64,000 nt of DNA from Sipunculus nudus (GCA_026874595.1 CM049322.1:8236900-8300899), one strand, 5' to 3'; shown: positions 1 through 13,445, numbered from the stretch's first letter. Made by a program: numbers and translations. The notes: generated by a model from the sequence alone, not told the origin.

Positions 1-974
1 TTATTGTCGCAACTATAACAATTTTCCTTTTTGTTTACATACATCCGATTTCTGATTGGCTTATTGTAGTACATGGAACGCCATCACATTTTTGTTGAGT
101 GTGTTGTATGTATACATGTGATGCCTATAAATAATATGATGAACATGGTTATATAAGTGACTACATAAATAGTAGGATTAAATTACTATCCGTTTAACTA
201 CATTACTAACAATTATTCACATACTTATAAATATATGTACATATATGAACATTTTAATCATATACAACGTGTATGTATGTATGAATGTATTTTCATTAAA
301 CTATGTTTTAAATACGAACAAATACGTCAATAAAGGACTACCCAGTGCTGTCTATGGTCCCTTAATGAAGACGCGCGCATACATGGGTGTAAATGAGAGC
401 CCCTCCTGTACGCTATAAAAGATATGTCTCACGTCCTACAACTGACATAGAGTAACCCTGTTAAAACACTTCGGGGCAAAGCGACTTCACGTGCTTACTA
501 AGGGGACTGAGTTGTTGAATGACGATTTCACAATGTGTATCACGATGTACCAATAAGCCACTGGAGTCGGATAAATGGCAGGTGTTTGCATAAAAAATAA
601 ACCACTCAGATTTTTAACGAAATGTTTATCTTCTTTCACCTCTTCCTCTATAGCAGGGTACGCTATATCATGCTCAGTTTGTGATTTAGACGTGAGGTAT
701 CCAACGACTAATTGTTTACTTTCGCAACTTTGGAAAAAGTGAACGTGTTCAGGTTATTCGTAATGGACTTTGAACGCCTCATCTGTTTGAAGATCGTGGG
801 CTGGGAGTGACAGGGCTTTTGAAGCAGAGAATCAAGGCAGGGTATTAATCCTTAATCAAATATGTAAACTCAATTGCACATTTTCTTTTTGGTATATATA
901 AAGACAGTTATCAATTATGATATATATAATATATACAATATATATAATATATAATATACACACATAATATATAG
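1..974. other. AT-rich intergenic sequence
   Basis: No exon, RNA gene or repeat family recognised; imperfect TA-rich sequence at about 895-972. Confidence 0.5.
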
Positions 975-1230
975 CAGTGCTGTAACCGAGTCTACAATAT
1001 CCGAGTCCGAGTGCAGGCCCGAGTCGAGGCCACTAAAGTCCGAGTTCTTGAGTTTCGGGTAAATGTCCACCTATCTCGAGTCCGATTCACTTGGAAGCTG
1101 GGTCCAAATCCGAGTCCAATACAGATCTCTAATTATAACGAAATCAAAAGTGTAACTTTGAGATTATCAAAATTTTTTTTTCAAAATCGATTAAATCGAT
1201 TTCACTTATGTATAATCGATTAAAAATGAT
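975..1230. repeat. CGAGTCCGAG repeats and ATCGATT palindromes
   Basis: CGAGTCCGAG-type units recur from 988 to 1114, followed by three ATCGATT or AATCGAT palindromes at about 1186-1223. It may be a short dispersed element; ends were not defined. Confidence 0.4.
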
Positions 1231-2444
1231 CATGTATGCACATGCAATGAATATAATTATATCAGAGACAAACGAACACAAAGTAACGAACATCATCAAA
1301 ACGGAACCTTAGGCAACCAATATTCGTCCGACGGCAAGTCGACCTTAGATGCAGGTGAATTGATGGTTTCATTATAAATACCGATGTACATATCAGACTA
1401 TTTACTGGGGTCAATTTTTAAGGTACAAGTAAGTAGAAGATTTCAAGGTAAAATAGAAAGTACATGAAATAATCGATACATAATCGATCATCAGTCGTTT
1501 TAATTGTTCAATCTCTGATTATGATTTTAAAACCAATTCCTACCACTAATATTTATATATACATTTCATGTTTTTAAGTATCATTATATAAGCCGTCACA
1601 CCTATTAATAAACCTTAAGAAAAGGTCTACGGCAGGGTTGGTATTTTAAAGTCAAAAACTGGAATTTTAACTTTACAACATTACAATGTATTTTTCAGCG
1701 ATTTATTTAAATTTGTAAAAAAGTTGGTGTAAAAAATCTTGCCAACCCAGGTCTATGGCCGCTCTGTGTTGGTGACACTGTTTACCAGCAATGAACGAAT
1801 AACCGTTTAACAAATACGCACATGGTTTAGCATTTAACAATGACAGCACGGCTTACCAATAGGTTTATTATTGGAGTATATATCTGACAAAATCTGGTTT
1901 AAGTAACCCCTTGCCCCCCCCCCCCCCCCCCTGTGCTTTGTAAAAAATATGCGCACTATGTCAGCTGTTAAAAAGTAGTTCATTGAGTAATCGAAGCGAG
2001 AAAAATGTCCTTATTTGGACAGGTGTGAACATTATCACTTGAGCGGATGTCGTGCAGAACTTTGAACGGCGTGTTAACATGAGTAAGGCTTCCCATAATA
2101 TTTTCAAGCTTTAAAGGAAACCACATTACAATTTCTAAAAAAAAATCTTTATTTTTTTCTTGTTCATTTTTCTATCTAACCCAAAACATGTCGTGTAATC
2201 CGAAACCTAAACGGATTTCTGTAGATGACATAGTGATTAGATAAGCAAGCATTGAAAATGTGAAGGGACCAAAAATAATGAAAAACAATTATCAGATTTT
2301 TGATATATTACCATGTGTAAACGTATAAAATCCAGTGTATCTTCAGGTTAGGTTCCTGACGGATTTTCTTATTCCATAATGTTTTATTCAATTAAGATTC
2401 TGGCTCAATACATGTACACCTGAACATGCGAGTCAAAAATTACG
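1231..2444. other. Intergenic sequence with a poly(C) run
   Basis: Nothing gene-like seen. A C run of about 18 lies near 1914-1931. Confidence 0.5.
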
Positions 2445-2590
2445 CGCAGTGCGCATGCTCGTGTGTGTGTTTGTGAGAGAGAGGGGGGGAGGGGGAGGAA
2501 GAGAAATTATTGTATTGAGAGCAATAACGAGTATTGCGCATGCTCTTGTGAGGATGTGTGTGTATGAGAGAGAGAGAGGGGGGGGGAGTG
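2445..2590. repeat. Duplicated GCGCATGCTC plus GT/GA/G tract
   Basis: Two direct copies, each GCGCATGCTC, then a GT-rich tract, then GAGAGA and a G7-9 run (about 2450-2499 and 2536-2587). Confidence 0.6.
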
Positions 2591-2934
2591 CATCGTATTG
2601 GTGACTACACCAATGATCGAATGCCTCTTGTATTCATGAAGTTACCATGGTATTTTCTGCTTTCGCACGCTACCAGCCGGGTAAGATGAATTATAGATAA
2701 GGGAAAACATATGTAAAACACCATTATGAATCACGGCGCCTGGTCTATAGTTTTACATTTAAGGGCTGGAACGATTTTTGCCGACCTTGCACTCGTCAAA
2801 CGTCAAACTCGTCTATTTGTGAATGCCTATATGTGTGTGTGTGTGTGTGTTTGTGTGGGTGTGGGGATTTCAATAGGAAGATAAATTAGTGAGTCAGAGA
2901 CTATATCAAATGTTATCATATCCTTCATGGACAC

Positions 2935-3275
2935 CTTCCTATAACACACATCTCTCTACAGCAGGCAACTCTCTATTACACACACCGTTCTATTGCACAC
3001 TCCTCTAAATATTACACACCGTTCTATTACACAAACCAATCCATAGCATACACCCCTCTATTACAGACACCCTTCTCTTACACCTATAATACCCACCCAT
3101 CTATTACAGGCACCTCACACTTTCTAGTTCACACACCTCTTTATTACAGTCACCTCTCTATTACAGTCACCTCTCTATTACATGCAGTCACCTCCCTTTT
3201 ACGCACACCGTTCTATTACACACACCTTTTTATTACAGGCAAATCTTTCTATTACAAACTCTTCTCTGTTACAGG
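2935..3275. repeat. Short array of the CTCTCTATTACAG unit
   Basis: About twenty variants of CACCTCTCTATTACAGT or CACCGTTCTATTACACA. They match the unit that forms the 1.8-kb array at 56-58 kb, 53 kb away. Confidence 0.75.
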
Positions 3276-3863
3276 TCTGATTATATAGCTCCAAACCCAC
3301 ATTAAACTTATACTTGAATATATATGTATATATAAAATTATCAGGTACAGTAATTTATAACATATAACATAACTAGGTCATAAAAGTTCAACCATTTATA
3401 GTTATATATCGCAAGCAGAAGTAAATGACAATTTTAACCGGTCTTTATACGATCTTCATTTGACGTTTTACAAATATCAGACAGGGCTTCCGAGTTAAAA
3501 CTGTACCCCCTAGGATGCCCTCTCTTAAATGTATAGAAAAATGCCACGGGCGGGGAGACCGCAAGCTCAACATCGAAATGTTAAGTGTTTAATTAAGTTG
3601 GAAGACAGTGTTGGCACGCACCGTGTGACCTTCAACGGGGTCGCGGCCGGGCACAGGGAACATGGCGTCACGGAGTGGTAAATACACCCCGTGCACAAAA
3701 GGTTTTGTGTGTGATTATTGACAGGGTAATATAGGAGCTCCTACTGCAGGCAGGACACACAGTCAGCCCCCCCCCCCCCCCCCCGGGCTGCTCGGAGTAG
3801 CTGAATTTATACACCTCTATTAAACTGTTACCCTTGAATTCCCTTCAGGTGAGAGGTTCAGGC

Positions 3864-3905
3864 ATCTCTCTCTCTCTCTCTCTCTCGATCGATCGATCGA
3901 TCGAT
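3864..3905. repeat. (CT)n followed by (GATC)n
   Basis: About eleven CT units pass directly into five GATC/CGAT units, a compound microsatellite. Confidence 0.85.
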
Positions 3906-5057
3906 TTTATATCTATGGTTATCTTATGGTATACGTAAATGTTCTACGTTCAATAAATGTGCAAAATATTTGGTGCCTGATGATACCCATTGAATCCAAT
4001 AAATTTATGTATTTGGAAACGATATCATATTCCGTTTAAGTTATCAACAAAATTAATTTTTAATTGTTTTTCTTTCTTTTTATTTTTGCCATATCTGATC
4101 CAACGGAACATAAGATAAACTACCCAGTTTGTAATTAAGGACTCGAGGGCTAAAATATAAAGTTAAAATGGTTAAAGATAAAACAGATAGCCAACTTGCT
4201 TTAAATAAAAGCATAACATCCCCAAACTTAATCTGTGTTTTCTTGTGCACCATAAGCGTATCTGCCTGACATATGATTTTGCCATTGTGTTGTTTCCGTG
4301 TCTCATATGGTGTGTGCATATGTGCATATATGCGTGTGCGTATATGTACGTGTGTGCGTATATGCATTAAAAACGCCGCATATCGATTTTCACGCATAAG
4401 GTCTGCGAGACCTCAGGGATTCCCGGTAAGTCACTATAGGATCATTCTGTGGGAAGAGTAGCCGTGAATACATGACTCAGTTGGCATTCTTATTAGCCTT
4501 GTAAACCTTACTTGGGTCGTGACAGAAGCCACACGGGGGAATGTTCTGCAAATGTCTTCATCTAGTTGCATTGACATCGTCGAAAAATAGCGGATAATCT
4601 TAACTTTAGGCTACGAGTGATGAATTAAAACAAAAGAATACATATGAATTCTCAACCCAAAATTAAAACCCGTCTCTAAAGTAGCGTGTCGTTTCCTGTA
4701 TCGCATACAAGTTGACTGCCGCCCAGTAACCCGGGCGAGCCTTGCTTGAATACATGTGGTAAGATATTCAATTAACATGCAGGGGAAAATAGCAATATGC
4801 TGAGCTAAAACGGAATTTTTTAATGAAAAAGGCTAACGATTGGTCTAGTTTATGTCAAGTGACAGCGTACTTGTAGGCCATGAGGCGTTGTCAAAAATGA
4901 CGAAAATATGTGCATTCTCATAGAGCTTTACAGTGCGGTCCTCGTTTTGGGATCTAAAGGCAGTCTGGTGCTGGTATACGAAGATTGTAGACTTTGTTAT
5001 ATCATAGGGCCGAAAAGGCGCTAGGAGAAGATCTGCTAGACCAACTGCTATACTTTG

Positions 5058-5200
5058 TATTATATATATTTATATATATATATAGAATATATATATAGAA
5101 TATATATATATATTTATTCATATATATATATATATATATATATAGATAAAGTTATATCGGGGCCAGTTTCTGTTTGTCAGGTCAACACACCTTGCTTTAT

Positions 5201-5256
<56 letters not shown>
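5058..5256. repeat. (TA)n microsatellites
   Basis: Two TA arrays, about 5058-5146 (imperfect) and 5201-5256, separated by a segment whose GGTCAACACACCTTGCTT is echoed at about 5524-5543. Confidence 0.85.
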
Positions 5257-5259
<3 letters not shown>

Positions 5260-6665
5260 GTAATATCACGGATATATCGCTATGGTGTGAAGTTATGGCT
5301 GTAACGGTTTGTACTAACTCTATGTTCAGTCACGACGGGGGGGGGGGGTAAACATACACGGGGAAGAGGACCTTGTTGGCTACACCTCAGAGGTCATGCA
5401 GGAGTGACGTAGAAGACTATTCTCCAAAACGATCAATGCAAACATTATTGGATGTACCTAACAACAGCTCTTTGAGTTGGCCTAAGTCGGGCCAGGGCTC
5501 TGTCAGGGCAAGGTTTCTGTTGGTCAGGTCAACACACCTCGCTTGTTTCGTCACTGTTTATGTATGTTTGGCGCTGGGCTCTCAGATCCCATTGAAATCA
5601 TTAAATCAGGATCTGGAGTTCGGTGAAACATTTACTCAACAGGAGCCCGTGAATCAATCCTCGTTTCGTTCAGGATTTTCATTAACTGGATTAAGATATA
5701 CCATTACCTGGATACAATTGGATTTAAAAAGGTAATGAAACATTTATTGGTACATTATTAATGTAGCAAACTGTTATACGGCCTGTATTAACTGAGGCTG
5801 TGTTTCGTGTCAGACGGGCTTTCATCTCTATTGACCTTGTAGAAGCGCGAGGTTCTTGTAAACGGGGGCAATTTCTGTTTTACATTTCCGGAATTAACCA
5901 TTGTATATATAGCAGTTTATATTTTATAAACATATCGTAAAATATCCTAATTTGAAACAACATTATCAGTAAACACACCGGTACGTGTACACATGTGAAC
6001 TGTAAACCTTTCATTTATATTTAGATATTGTCTAATAATCTTTATTTATTCCATGGTTTTTACATCGTTAAAGCCGAGTAAATCAAACCTTCCGCTACGC
6101 AGATTAACAGGTTTTAACATGTATTATTTGTAACAATTAAAATAGGAAATAAACGAAGGTTTTCAAAGTCGTTTATACCATCTCTTAGGTAAAAAGTAGT
6201 TATCCGTCAAAGCCAGGGGAATAAGTGATATATCATGGCTACGACACAATCCAAACGTTTTGTCCTGTAATGATGTGTCTGCAATATGGCATAATCCCAA
6301 TGACATATATATGAATGACAGCAAAATATTTACGAAAATCTGCATTGCAAGGAATACAAGCCTCCGCCGTGTGATGGCCCTTATCAGCGCGAGGCAGACA
6401 TCGTGTGTTTATAAGTGAAACCAGATTGTAGTATATTACAAATTAGCCCAGTTAATATAACAGAAAAATTACTCATGTGCATGTTACCATGATCACCCCA
6501 CATCAACTAGTACATTACGGTTATTACTATGACAATTGATATTATAATTATGAACAGGCATACATCCAGAATTCATCCTGCAAAATTGTGGGACAAACCG
6601 AATTAGGAGAAGCACGTGCCTAGAGGTCATCATGACGTCACGTTATTAACTAGCTGTTTTTCAAC

Positions 6666-6955
6666 CGGCTTCTGTGGCTCAGGGGTAAAGCAAATGATTT
6701 TAAAGCCGAGAGGTCATAAGTTCAAATCTCAGCCGTGAAGCGGTGATATTTTCACGGTCGGTCCCAACCAAGGGTGAGCGCTCTGCAGACTTAATGGGAA
6801 GGTTGTGCCCCACAGCGATGTATCACTCACAAACGAGTGCGTCTTTGGGAGGTTCCTCGGTGTTATGACCCAGTGATGGGGAAGATTTACACACCCAGGA
6901 CCCGCAGGTGCAGTAGACACCAGGCCTAGGTGACACCAGGATATAAAATAAAATG
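6666..6955 (+). mobile_element. tRNA-derived SINE
   Basis: An A-box-like TGTGGCTCAGGGGTAAAGC (about 6673) and a B-box-like AAGTTCAAATCTC (about 6717) are spaced as in a tRNA gene. A body of about 220 bp follows, ending AATAAAAT. The head does not fold into a full tRNA acceptor stem, so this is a SINE and not a tRNA gene. Confidence 0.6.
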
Positions 6956-7429
6956 ACAGGAAGCGATTTCTACCAACCTGTCACGTAGTCCCAAAGCGAA
7001 ATGGAAATCTGCAGATGTAAATACTTAGGTTAAGAAATAGATAAGAAACATAAAAAATCGGCGGTTACTTCAACCAAAAAAAATACAAAAATAGCTGCTT
7101 TTGTTGATTGTAGCCGTTTCATAACAGACCTGACCGATGTCATGATCAAAGCAAGCTTTATATTAATATATATTTTCACTACCCCCAGTTCACGAGTTTT
7201 TTATATTGGCAATAAAAACAAACGTGAGTCAAGGATAGAGTTGATTAATAAACTTGATACGATTTTACGGTATACAAATTTCAACTCTTTATGGGAATAA
7301 TGCCCGTGTTTTATTTAGTGACATCTTACTGCCAATGGCAGGAGACAAACCAAGTAGAGAAAGTCAAATTAAGGTAGTGCATGCAAAAGTATTACCAGGT
7401 ACACACTGCCTACCCTTCCGCCACAGGTT

Positions 7430-7745
7430 TTTTCCACTCAAAACGAACCTCTTTCAGTTAGGCATTGTGGGACGGCCGGGACTATTTGTCTCACCTGTCC
7501 AACTTTTAAATCAAAATTCGTTATATTTCAAAGAAACACCTTCCGTTAACATTTCAAATGCGCATGCTTACAAAATATTACTTATTCTGTGAAGTCCACA
7601 GAATCACTCATGTTTATGTAATTTGCCTTGAGACAATTATTATCCAACGTGATTGTGCGGACTTCATGACCTCCTCACTACATGTATTCTTATATAGTTG
7701 GTGTATTAGGAAACCCCGGGGCATTGATGGCCGTTCATTTGTAAG
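7430..7745 (+). repeat. Dispersed repeat family R2
   Basis: Contains AAAACGAACCTCTTTCAG, TGTGGGACGGCCGGGACTAT, ATGTTTATGTAATTTGCCTTG and a CACTACATGTA block. The same blocks in the same order occur at 28.42-28.73 kb, and partially at 11.15-11.40 and 23.77-23.90 kb. Open frames across it (7254-7592) are not supported as genes. Confidence 0.6.
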
Positions 7746-7831
7746 CCCACCACCCGCTACACTGATATGTTAAATACGTCATAACCACTTTGGTAAAACC
7801 ATGACCGCCCCTAGCGACGTCATAAAATACG

Positions 7832-7832
<1 letters not shown>

Positions 7833-7894
<62 letters not shown>
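7833..7894. repeat. (TA)n microsatellite
   Basis: Perfect TA run of about 31 units between non-repetitive flanks. Confidence 0.9.
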
Positions 7895-7896
<2 letters not shown>

Positions 7897-7899
7897 AGT

Positions 7900-9279
7900 G
7901 AGTCAGGGTGATAATGTTAAATTCATAGCGAGGTATGATTAAAAAATTACGTATTTTCTCTTTTTTTTTGCACTCAGCGTGTTGTTTTACTTTTAAAAAA
8001 AACTTATCGCGTAAAACATTCGGACAGGGGTAGTTGGATACACTATATAGGGGTCGTTTACATGGACAGTGGTATTCCGTTACTTAAACGCATCCAAGTC
8101 AAGTTTCTTTTAGATAAAATTAGGACAACGAAAAATGGACAGGATTTTTACAACTAGATCTGACGTCACTTAATCCCTGGTCTGTTCACTATTGCAGTTT
8201 TTCTTTACAAATTTCATAATCATTTCCAAAAATTAAGCTGCTATGAAAAATGAGACATAGTACTAATATCTAAATATCATTAAAATAAAACCATACCTTG
8301 CGAACTAATTGAGAAATGCAATATAATCAATATACAAGATAACGGTATATTTTTACTTCATGTGTAGCCTACTGATGATGATCAAGGTCACTGGTCGCAT
8401 GCTCAAAGAATAAGACCGGCGTCTATATAAGACCGGCGTTTATTTTTCTTTAGACATTGTTTTGCCCCGGCGACTGAATAAGGCAGACGATTATTTAAGG
8501 CCTGGTGTCTGATCAAGGATTTACGGTACATATAACAAGAGCTGATTTGTTGTTCAGTGTAATGAATTTCTAAAACCACGTGACTCTGAAACTGAAACTT
8601 ACATTCCAGATCCTATGGCTACAAGCTCTGGACAAAATGACCAAAAATTTCTAAAATATATGTTGTTTTTCGTGATGTGGTTTTTTACTCTTATTCCACC
8701 TCCAGATCCCCATCTACACTTTTAGTGCCGAATTATTTACATGTACCACATTAAAGTTTGATCGAATAATCTCCAGCGCAGGCAGGTGAATAGGTTGCTT
8801 TAAACGCATCCATCAGCTACTTCTACTGATTGTATATAACTGTCAATAAATATATTGAACGTTCCCGTCTCCGGAAAATATTGACAGCCCAAAAAGACGA
8901 TGATGACCCTTTGGTAGAGAGAGTTTCATTGAGTAGGTTGAAGTAGGTCCATAAAATCAGGTGCAACCAGCGATTTCATTATTTGATCAATAGCCATACA
9001 GAAAAACTGCAAGCCACGGTTGGTCGGGCTGGGAAACAGGGGATATTTTTTTCATTCATTTCCATGGCTACAGTCAGATTGACACGCAAAAGACAGTTTG
9101 CTGCGACGACAATTGATCACGGGACACTTCATACGTTACCAGGCAGAATAAAAACCCCTGATGTATTCCATGTTAAAGAGGGACCCATTCATCCTGGGAA
9201 TTCCGCTAAGCGGGTGCAGGAACTGTAGTCGACACTGCGTGAGTAGAACGAATCACAGCCTTATGTCGTGAAAATTGAC
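7900..9279. other. Intergenic sequence
   Basis: No gene seen. TGACGTCA occurs at 8161 and a tandem ATAAGACCGGCGT pair at about 8410-8440. Confidence 0.45.
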
Positions 9280-10860
9280 CCAGTCGTGGTGTATCATACT
9301 GCTAAAGATGCCGTCACAGGTCCAAAACGGGGCCAGTCCGAATTCTCTGAGAGCTGAAAAGGGCATTTTTGGCAGGAATATGGCCGATGTTTGCTCGATC
9401 ACGCGGGCTCCGCCGCGATGTTTAGGAGTCGGCCGACGTTCGCAGGGCACAGAAACCTGTTTCTTAATTCAGCGATTTCCCAATTGCGATTTGTGAGGTG
9501 GCAGAGCTCTCAAACAGATCGCCCGTATATCGCTCGCGCAGCGGCCAACATGCAATCGGTATTCGGGCAGCATTCCGACGATTTTAGAGGTTTTTTTATA
9601 CCTTTAAAATCGGAAGGAGATCGACAGAGCTGCGCGGCCACCGCATGGGCTCCCTACAGACTCGGTCACAACATGGATACGGTCGCCGTATACGGCGGAT
9701 GTTTTGGGCTATTCCGTGCGGTTGAAGTACGGCAACTGTCCGTTTTTTTTAAAGGCTGTAGGGATGCCCCGACGACCGTAACTGACATTAGCGCAAGCAC
9801 TTAAGTTGATGCGGCATGCACCGTACAGTATAGACGTACGGATGTAGTAGGATGCCCGTGCGTTTTATAACGCCCACTCGGCTACCCGAGAGACGTACGG
9901 TGTACCTGCGGCTGTCATAAGGAGTCTTTGTGGCTTGCAGCGTCCGCAAGGTTAGCTAACTTTATCGTGCGAAGGCCTTGAGAATGAGGAAGACACCTTG
10001 CCGTTCCCGCACGTCGGCCGCATAAGAATTCCTGCGGGTTTCAAAAACCGAATGGTGATCTACGATGTGCGATGACCGCAGCGGGGTGTGACCGAGGCTT
10101 AAGTATTCATGCGGTCCCCAAAACCGTACGATACTCTACGGTGTCTGGTGACCGCAGCGGGTTGTGACCCAGGCTTACGATACTCGAACGACCCCCTCCC
10201 GTATCCCGCCCGACTTGTACAAAGTCGAACGTGCTGCGAACGCGCTCCGTCCTGGTGTCGGGCTATCTTCGGGCGGCTTCTTCGGCCGCCGGCAGGGCTC
10301 CTCCGGTCAACTGAGCTTCCAGCTCATGATTCGATGAAGCGGACTCAGGATCTCGTGCCACCTTCTCCTTTGAAACGGGTTTCTTTGCTCTCTGTTCTTC
10401 TTTGGTGGCATCTTAGCTAACAACTATTACTTAGTAGCTATGCAGTGCCCTTCACTCTGTCAGAATAAAGAAATATGATATGACAAACTTTTTACACGCC
10501 ATATATGTACTCGAGGCGCGGACGGCTTCAGGCAGTACGTCAGGCGGATCCCTCCCGGGCGTCGCCCTGGTGTCTGGTGGGCATCGACAGACCAAATGAC
10601 CATCGACCGCAACTCGGACGGCGCCTGCCATTATGCCGGGCGGCCTTCGCCCGACTTCCTTTTGTTTACTGTTGGCCACCGGGCGAATTTTTATCACCAT
10701 TGTTCAATGGACACCGCCTAATCCCCGTCCGATATGTAACGGGTTAGATTTTAAGCGTAAAATACGCTCGACTTCCTGGTGGGCTTGGAATTCGGCGGCT
10801 TTCTGGTGATCCACTAATTCGGCCGAAGGCCGTTGGATATGTGACGAAGGCTTAACAAAT
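9280..10860. other. CpG-rich block without a recognised gene
   Basis: This stretch is markedly richer in G+C and CG dinucleotides than the AT-rich flanks. It contains two copies of GTGACCGCAGCGG-TGTGACC plus CCGTACGATACTCTACGGTG-like sequence (about 10025-10180). Frames of 137, 103 and 82 codons cross it, but none shows a recognisable domain and such frames are expected in GC-rich sequence. It could be a regulatory island, a recent insertion or a diverged exon cluster. Confidence 0.45.
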
Positions 10861-11149
10861 AGCAAACCGACTCCTTACCGGAGGAGGTATAAAACATGAG
10901 TTATTGGAGTGGTGATGAATGACCAATATACAAAATTCATAACACTCACATACGGAACTGAGTTGTCTCTGTTCTTTACCATTTGAACAGAATCAGAACC
11001 AAACTAAAGTTCACGTTCAAAATGATTTTAAAGGGGATTGGGGTTCATTGGAAGGGTTTGAAATGTGTTGTAGTGCCGGTTAATGGGGACTTGGAATTCA
11101 ACGGCTTCGTAATCTAACTTCCGATGACCTTCCTCAAGCTGAACGTGGT

Positions 11150-11400
11150 TTCGACTCAAAACGAACCTCCTCCTGTTAGGGATTGTGGGATAGCTGTGGC
11201 TGTTGTCTCAACTGTCAAAATAAAAATCTCTTATCATTCATTATCATGGTTTGTCGCTCATACGGCACGTCTCCCATCTTAAATGTCGCTCACCTTCCAG
11301 TCACACATTTGCTTAAATGAAAGTGTCACATCTGGCAGGGCAACACATTACATGAACACATGCGGAAAAATGTTACTTATTCCGTCAAGCATTTAGCAAA
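11150..11400 (+). repeat. Dispersed repeat family R2, diverged copy
   Basis: Begins CAAAACGAACCTCCTCCTG and TGTGGGATAGCTGTGGCTG, then TGTCTCAACTGTCAAA, matching the 5' part of R2. The later part has diverged or been replaced; TTACTTATTCCGTCAAG near 11376 matches R2 again. Confidence 0.5.
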
Positions 11401-12544
11401 AGAAAATAGATGTTACCTAGTTAACAATCTGTTATAGTTTGAAAGGCATTTGGATTACCATTATTTTGTTTTCACGTGTAAGCTCTCTGTACCGTTATAA
11501 GCTCTGAGATGAGGACAAATTATTTAAACCGACCGAGGACCAGAGCAATTGGCTGGTATTTAGGGGGCCGCCTTTGTTCTAGAGTTAATCTGTGATCCAA
11601 CCTTCATGTGATGAAACTTGAAATGAAAGTTTCTGTGTAGTGCACATCAAAGTTGCTCAGATTCCTTGAAGGGGTATATAATATAGTTTCGAACTACTTT
11701 TCAAATCGTTACATTTATGACATTGTTAATCATTGCTGTACTAAAGTATTCATTTTTTTACTGACCTGTTGGGTTTATAACGATACGCTGTCATGACACC
11801 AGTGAGGACTCAAAACAACAAGCCTAGCTTGTAGACATAATAAAAATCGCTTTCTGTCCTGAGGTTATAATTTTAAGTATCGAATAAAAGCGTCAATGGC
11901 AAAGAGCATAAATTTGCCATGGATAATTACATATTGGTATAGATAAACAATTATTGCTGGATGAATAAAGTTTGTACCTTTTTTCATACAAATGTCACAT
12001 ACATTTTATGGTCATTTGTCGTTGTTCTACGTTAGTAAATTAACCCCCCCCCCCCCCGGACATTTTTTATTTTATTATATATCCCTCGGATGTGAGTTAT
12101 TTAGTGTCCACAGAAGACGCGCTTGGGCGTCAGGTACAGCGGGGCAGTCTCCGCATGTGGTTAATAGGTGGCGCCATCTATAGACCAATTTAGAAACTAT
12201 ACTCTGTTCCAGCCTCTTTTTCCTCCTAATTTTTTACGATATTTCTTACAACTATATTTTGTTGGCCACTACAAAATAGCTTTTATCAAAGGAATAAATG
12301 TGACCATTTATGGTGATTTAAATAAGTATCAAATAAATATATATTTACTTTGCGACGCCGGGATTATACTGACCTCTCCGGAAAGAGGTGCAAAAATGAT
12401 GGTGTCAGTTCAAGTGGCCAGATCTGTTTATCCAATATCCATGCGATGTAGGGGGGGGGGGGGGGTATGTGTGGCGTAACAAACATGACGTAAAAATATC
12501 TTTGTGACGTCACTCATCACTGCGAATGGTCAAATGGAAATAGT
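11401..12544. other. Intergenic sequence
   Basis: Poly(C) near 12044, poly(G) near 12451 and a TGACGTCA at 12505; no gene recognised. Confidence 0.45.
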
Positions 12545-13445
12545 TTAAGGGGGAACATGACACTTTAAAAATGCCAATGGAATTTCTTAGATAGTTTGCA
12601 CATGATACCTACAAGACATACTTTGTAAAATTATGAAATGAAATCTGGGGGTCAATGTGCTAATTTTTGCAGTATATGAAGTTGAAAATTGACACTTGTG
12701 GTGGGTTTTTATATGATATTATAACTAAGGGGGAAGCAAAAATTACATATTTTAGAAAACTGACAAATGTATTTTTCATAATATTCTAAATAAACATGCA
12801 GAATTAAATATCAATCTTTTTACAGACAAAAAATGTGTATGTCAATGGGTTAAATTTTAAAATATAAGGCCAAAATATGAAAATTTTGGACATTATTAGT
12901 TTAGAAAAAAACCCAAAAGGTGGCGCTGATGGTTTTGGCTTCTGGCGTCAACAATATATGATCAGCTTTTAAGATGCCCATATAAAAAGAAATATAAATA
13001 TAAACACTAAAAAACTATAGGTATATACTAAATATCTCTTCAGAATTACACCATCAGTGTCACTTACAATCATATGGTAATATTTATGCTCTTTTTTGCC
13101 ATCTACTTGCAACTGTCAAAACTGACAGTTGACAACAGAGCCGTCCGTTGGCATATTCCTGCACTTGAGCCTCTTCTGGTGATATTCTGGTGAAATTTTC
13201 TTTGTAAAACTTTGATACTGTTTAAAAATATAATTATAAAAGCAGTCACACTGAGCATTCCTACAATAATTGTTCATCGTAGTAACTTTTCTCAAACGAT
13301 GCCCTGAAGTGATGACGTTGTTCATGGCAACAAAAGTCACAAACTGCAAAATATGTAGCCTATTGATAATATAATTAAAGCAGATATTTTTAATTTGCAG
13401 TGTCATCAGTAGGGGGCGCCAGTAAAGTGTCATGTTCCCCCTTAA
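12545..13445. mobile_element. piggyBac-like non-autonomous element, TTAA-flanked, 893 bp
   Basis: The sequence GGGGGAACATGACACTTTA at 12549-12567 is repeated perfectly in inverted form at 13423-13441. Each end is bounded by TTAA (12545-12548 and 13442-13445), the target duplication typical of the piggyBac superfamily. The inside is AT-rich and holds no recognisable transposase; a 105-codon minus-strand frame (13116-13433) overlaps one terminus and looks fortuitous. The ends are identical, so the copy is probably young or constrained. Confidence 0.75.

Larger units (their letters stand above)
3276..6665. other. Intergenic sequence
   Basis: Apart from the microsatellites listed, it holds poly(C) near 3769 and poly(G) near 5337. 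An alternating purine-pyrimidine TGTGCATATGTGCATATATG-type tract at about 4305-4366 has Z-DNA potential. A 120-codon frame at 5373-5735 has no recognised domain. A short R1-like fragment lies near 6345-6390. Confidence 0.45.

Noticed and set aside
5373-5735. 120-codon frame
   Set aside because: No recognised domain; overlaps a segment duplicated beside a TA microsatellite.
9391-9804. 137-codon frame in the CpG-rich block
   Set aside because: No recognisable domain, and GC-rich sequence lacks stop codons by chance; kept only as part of the block description.
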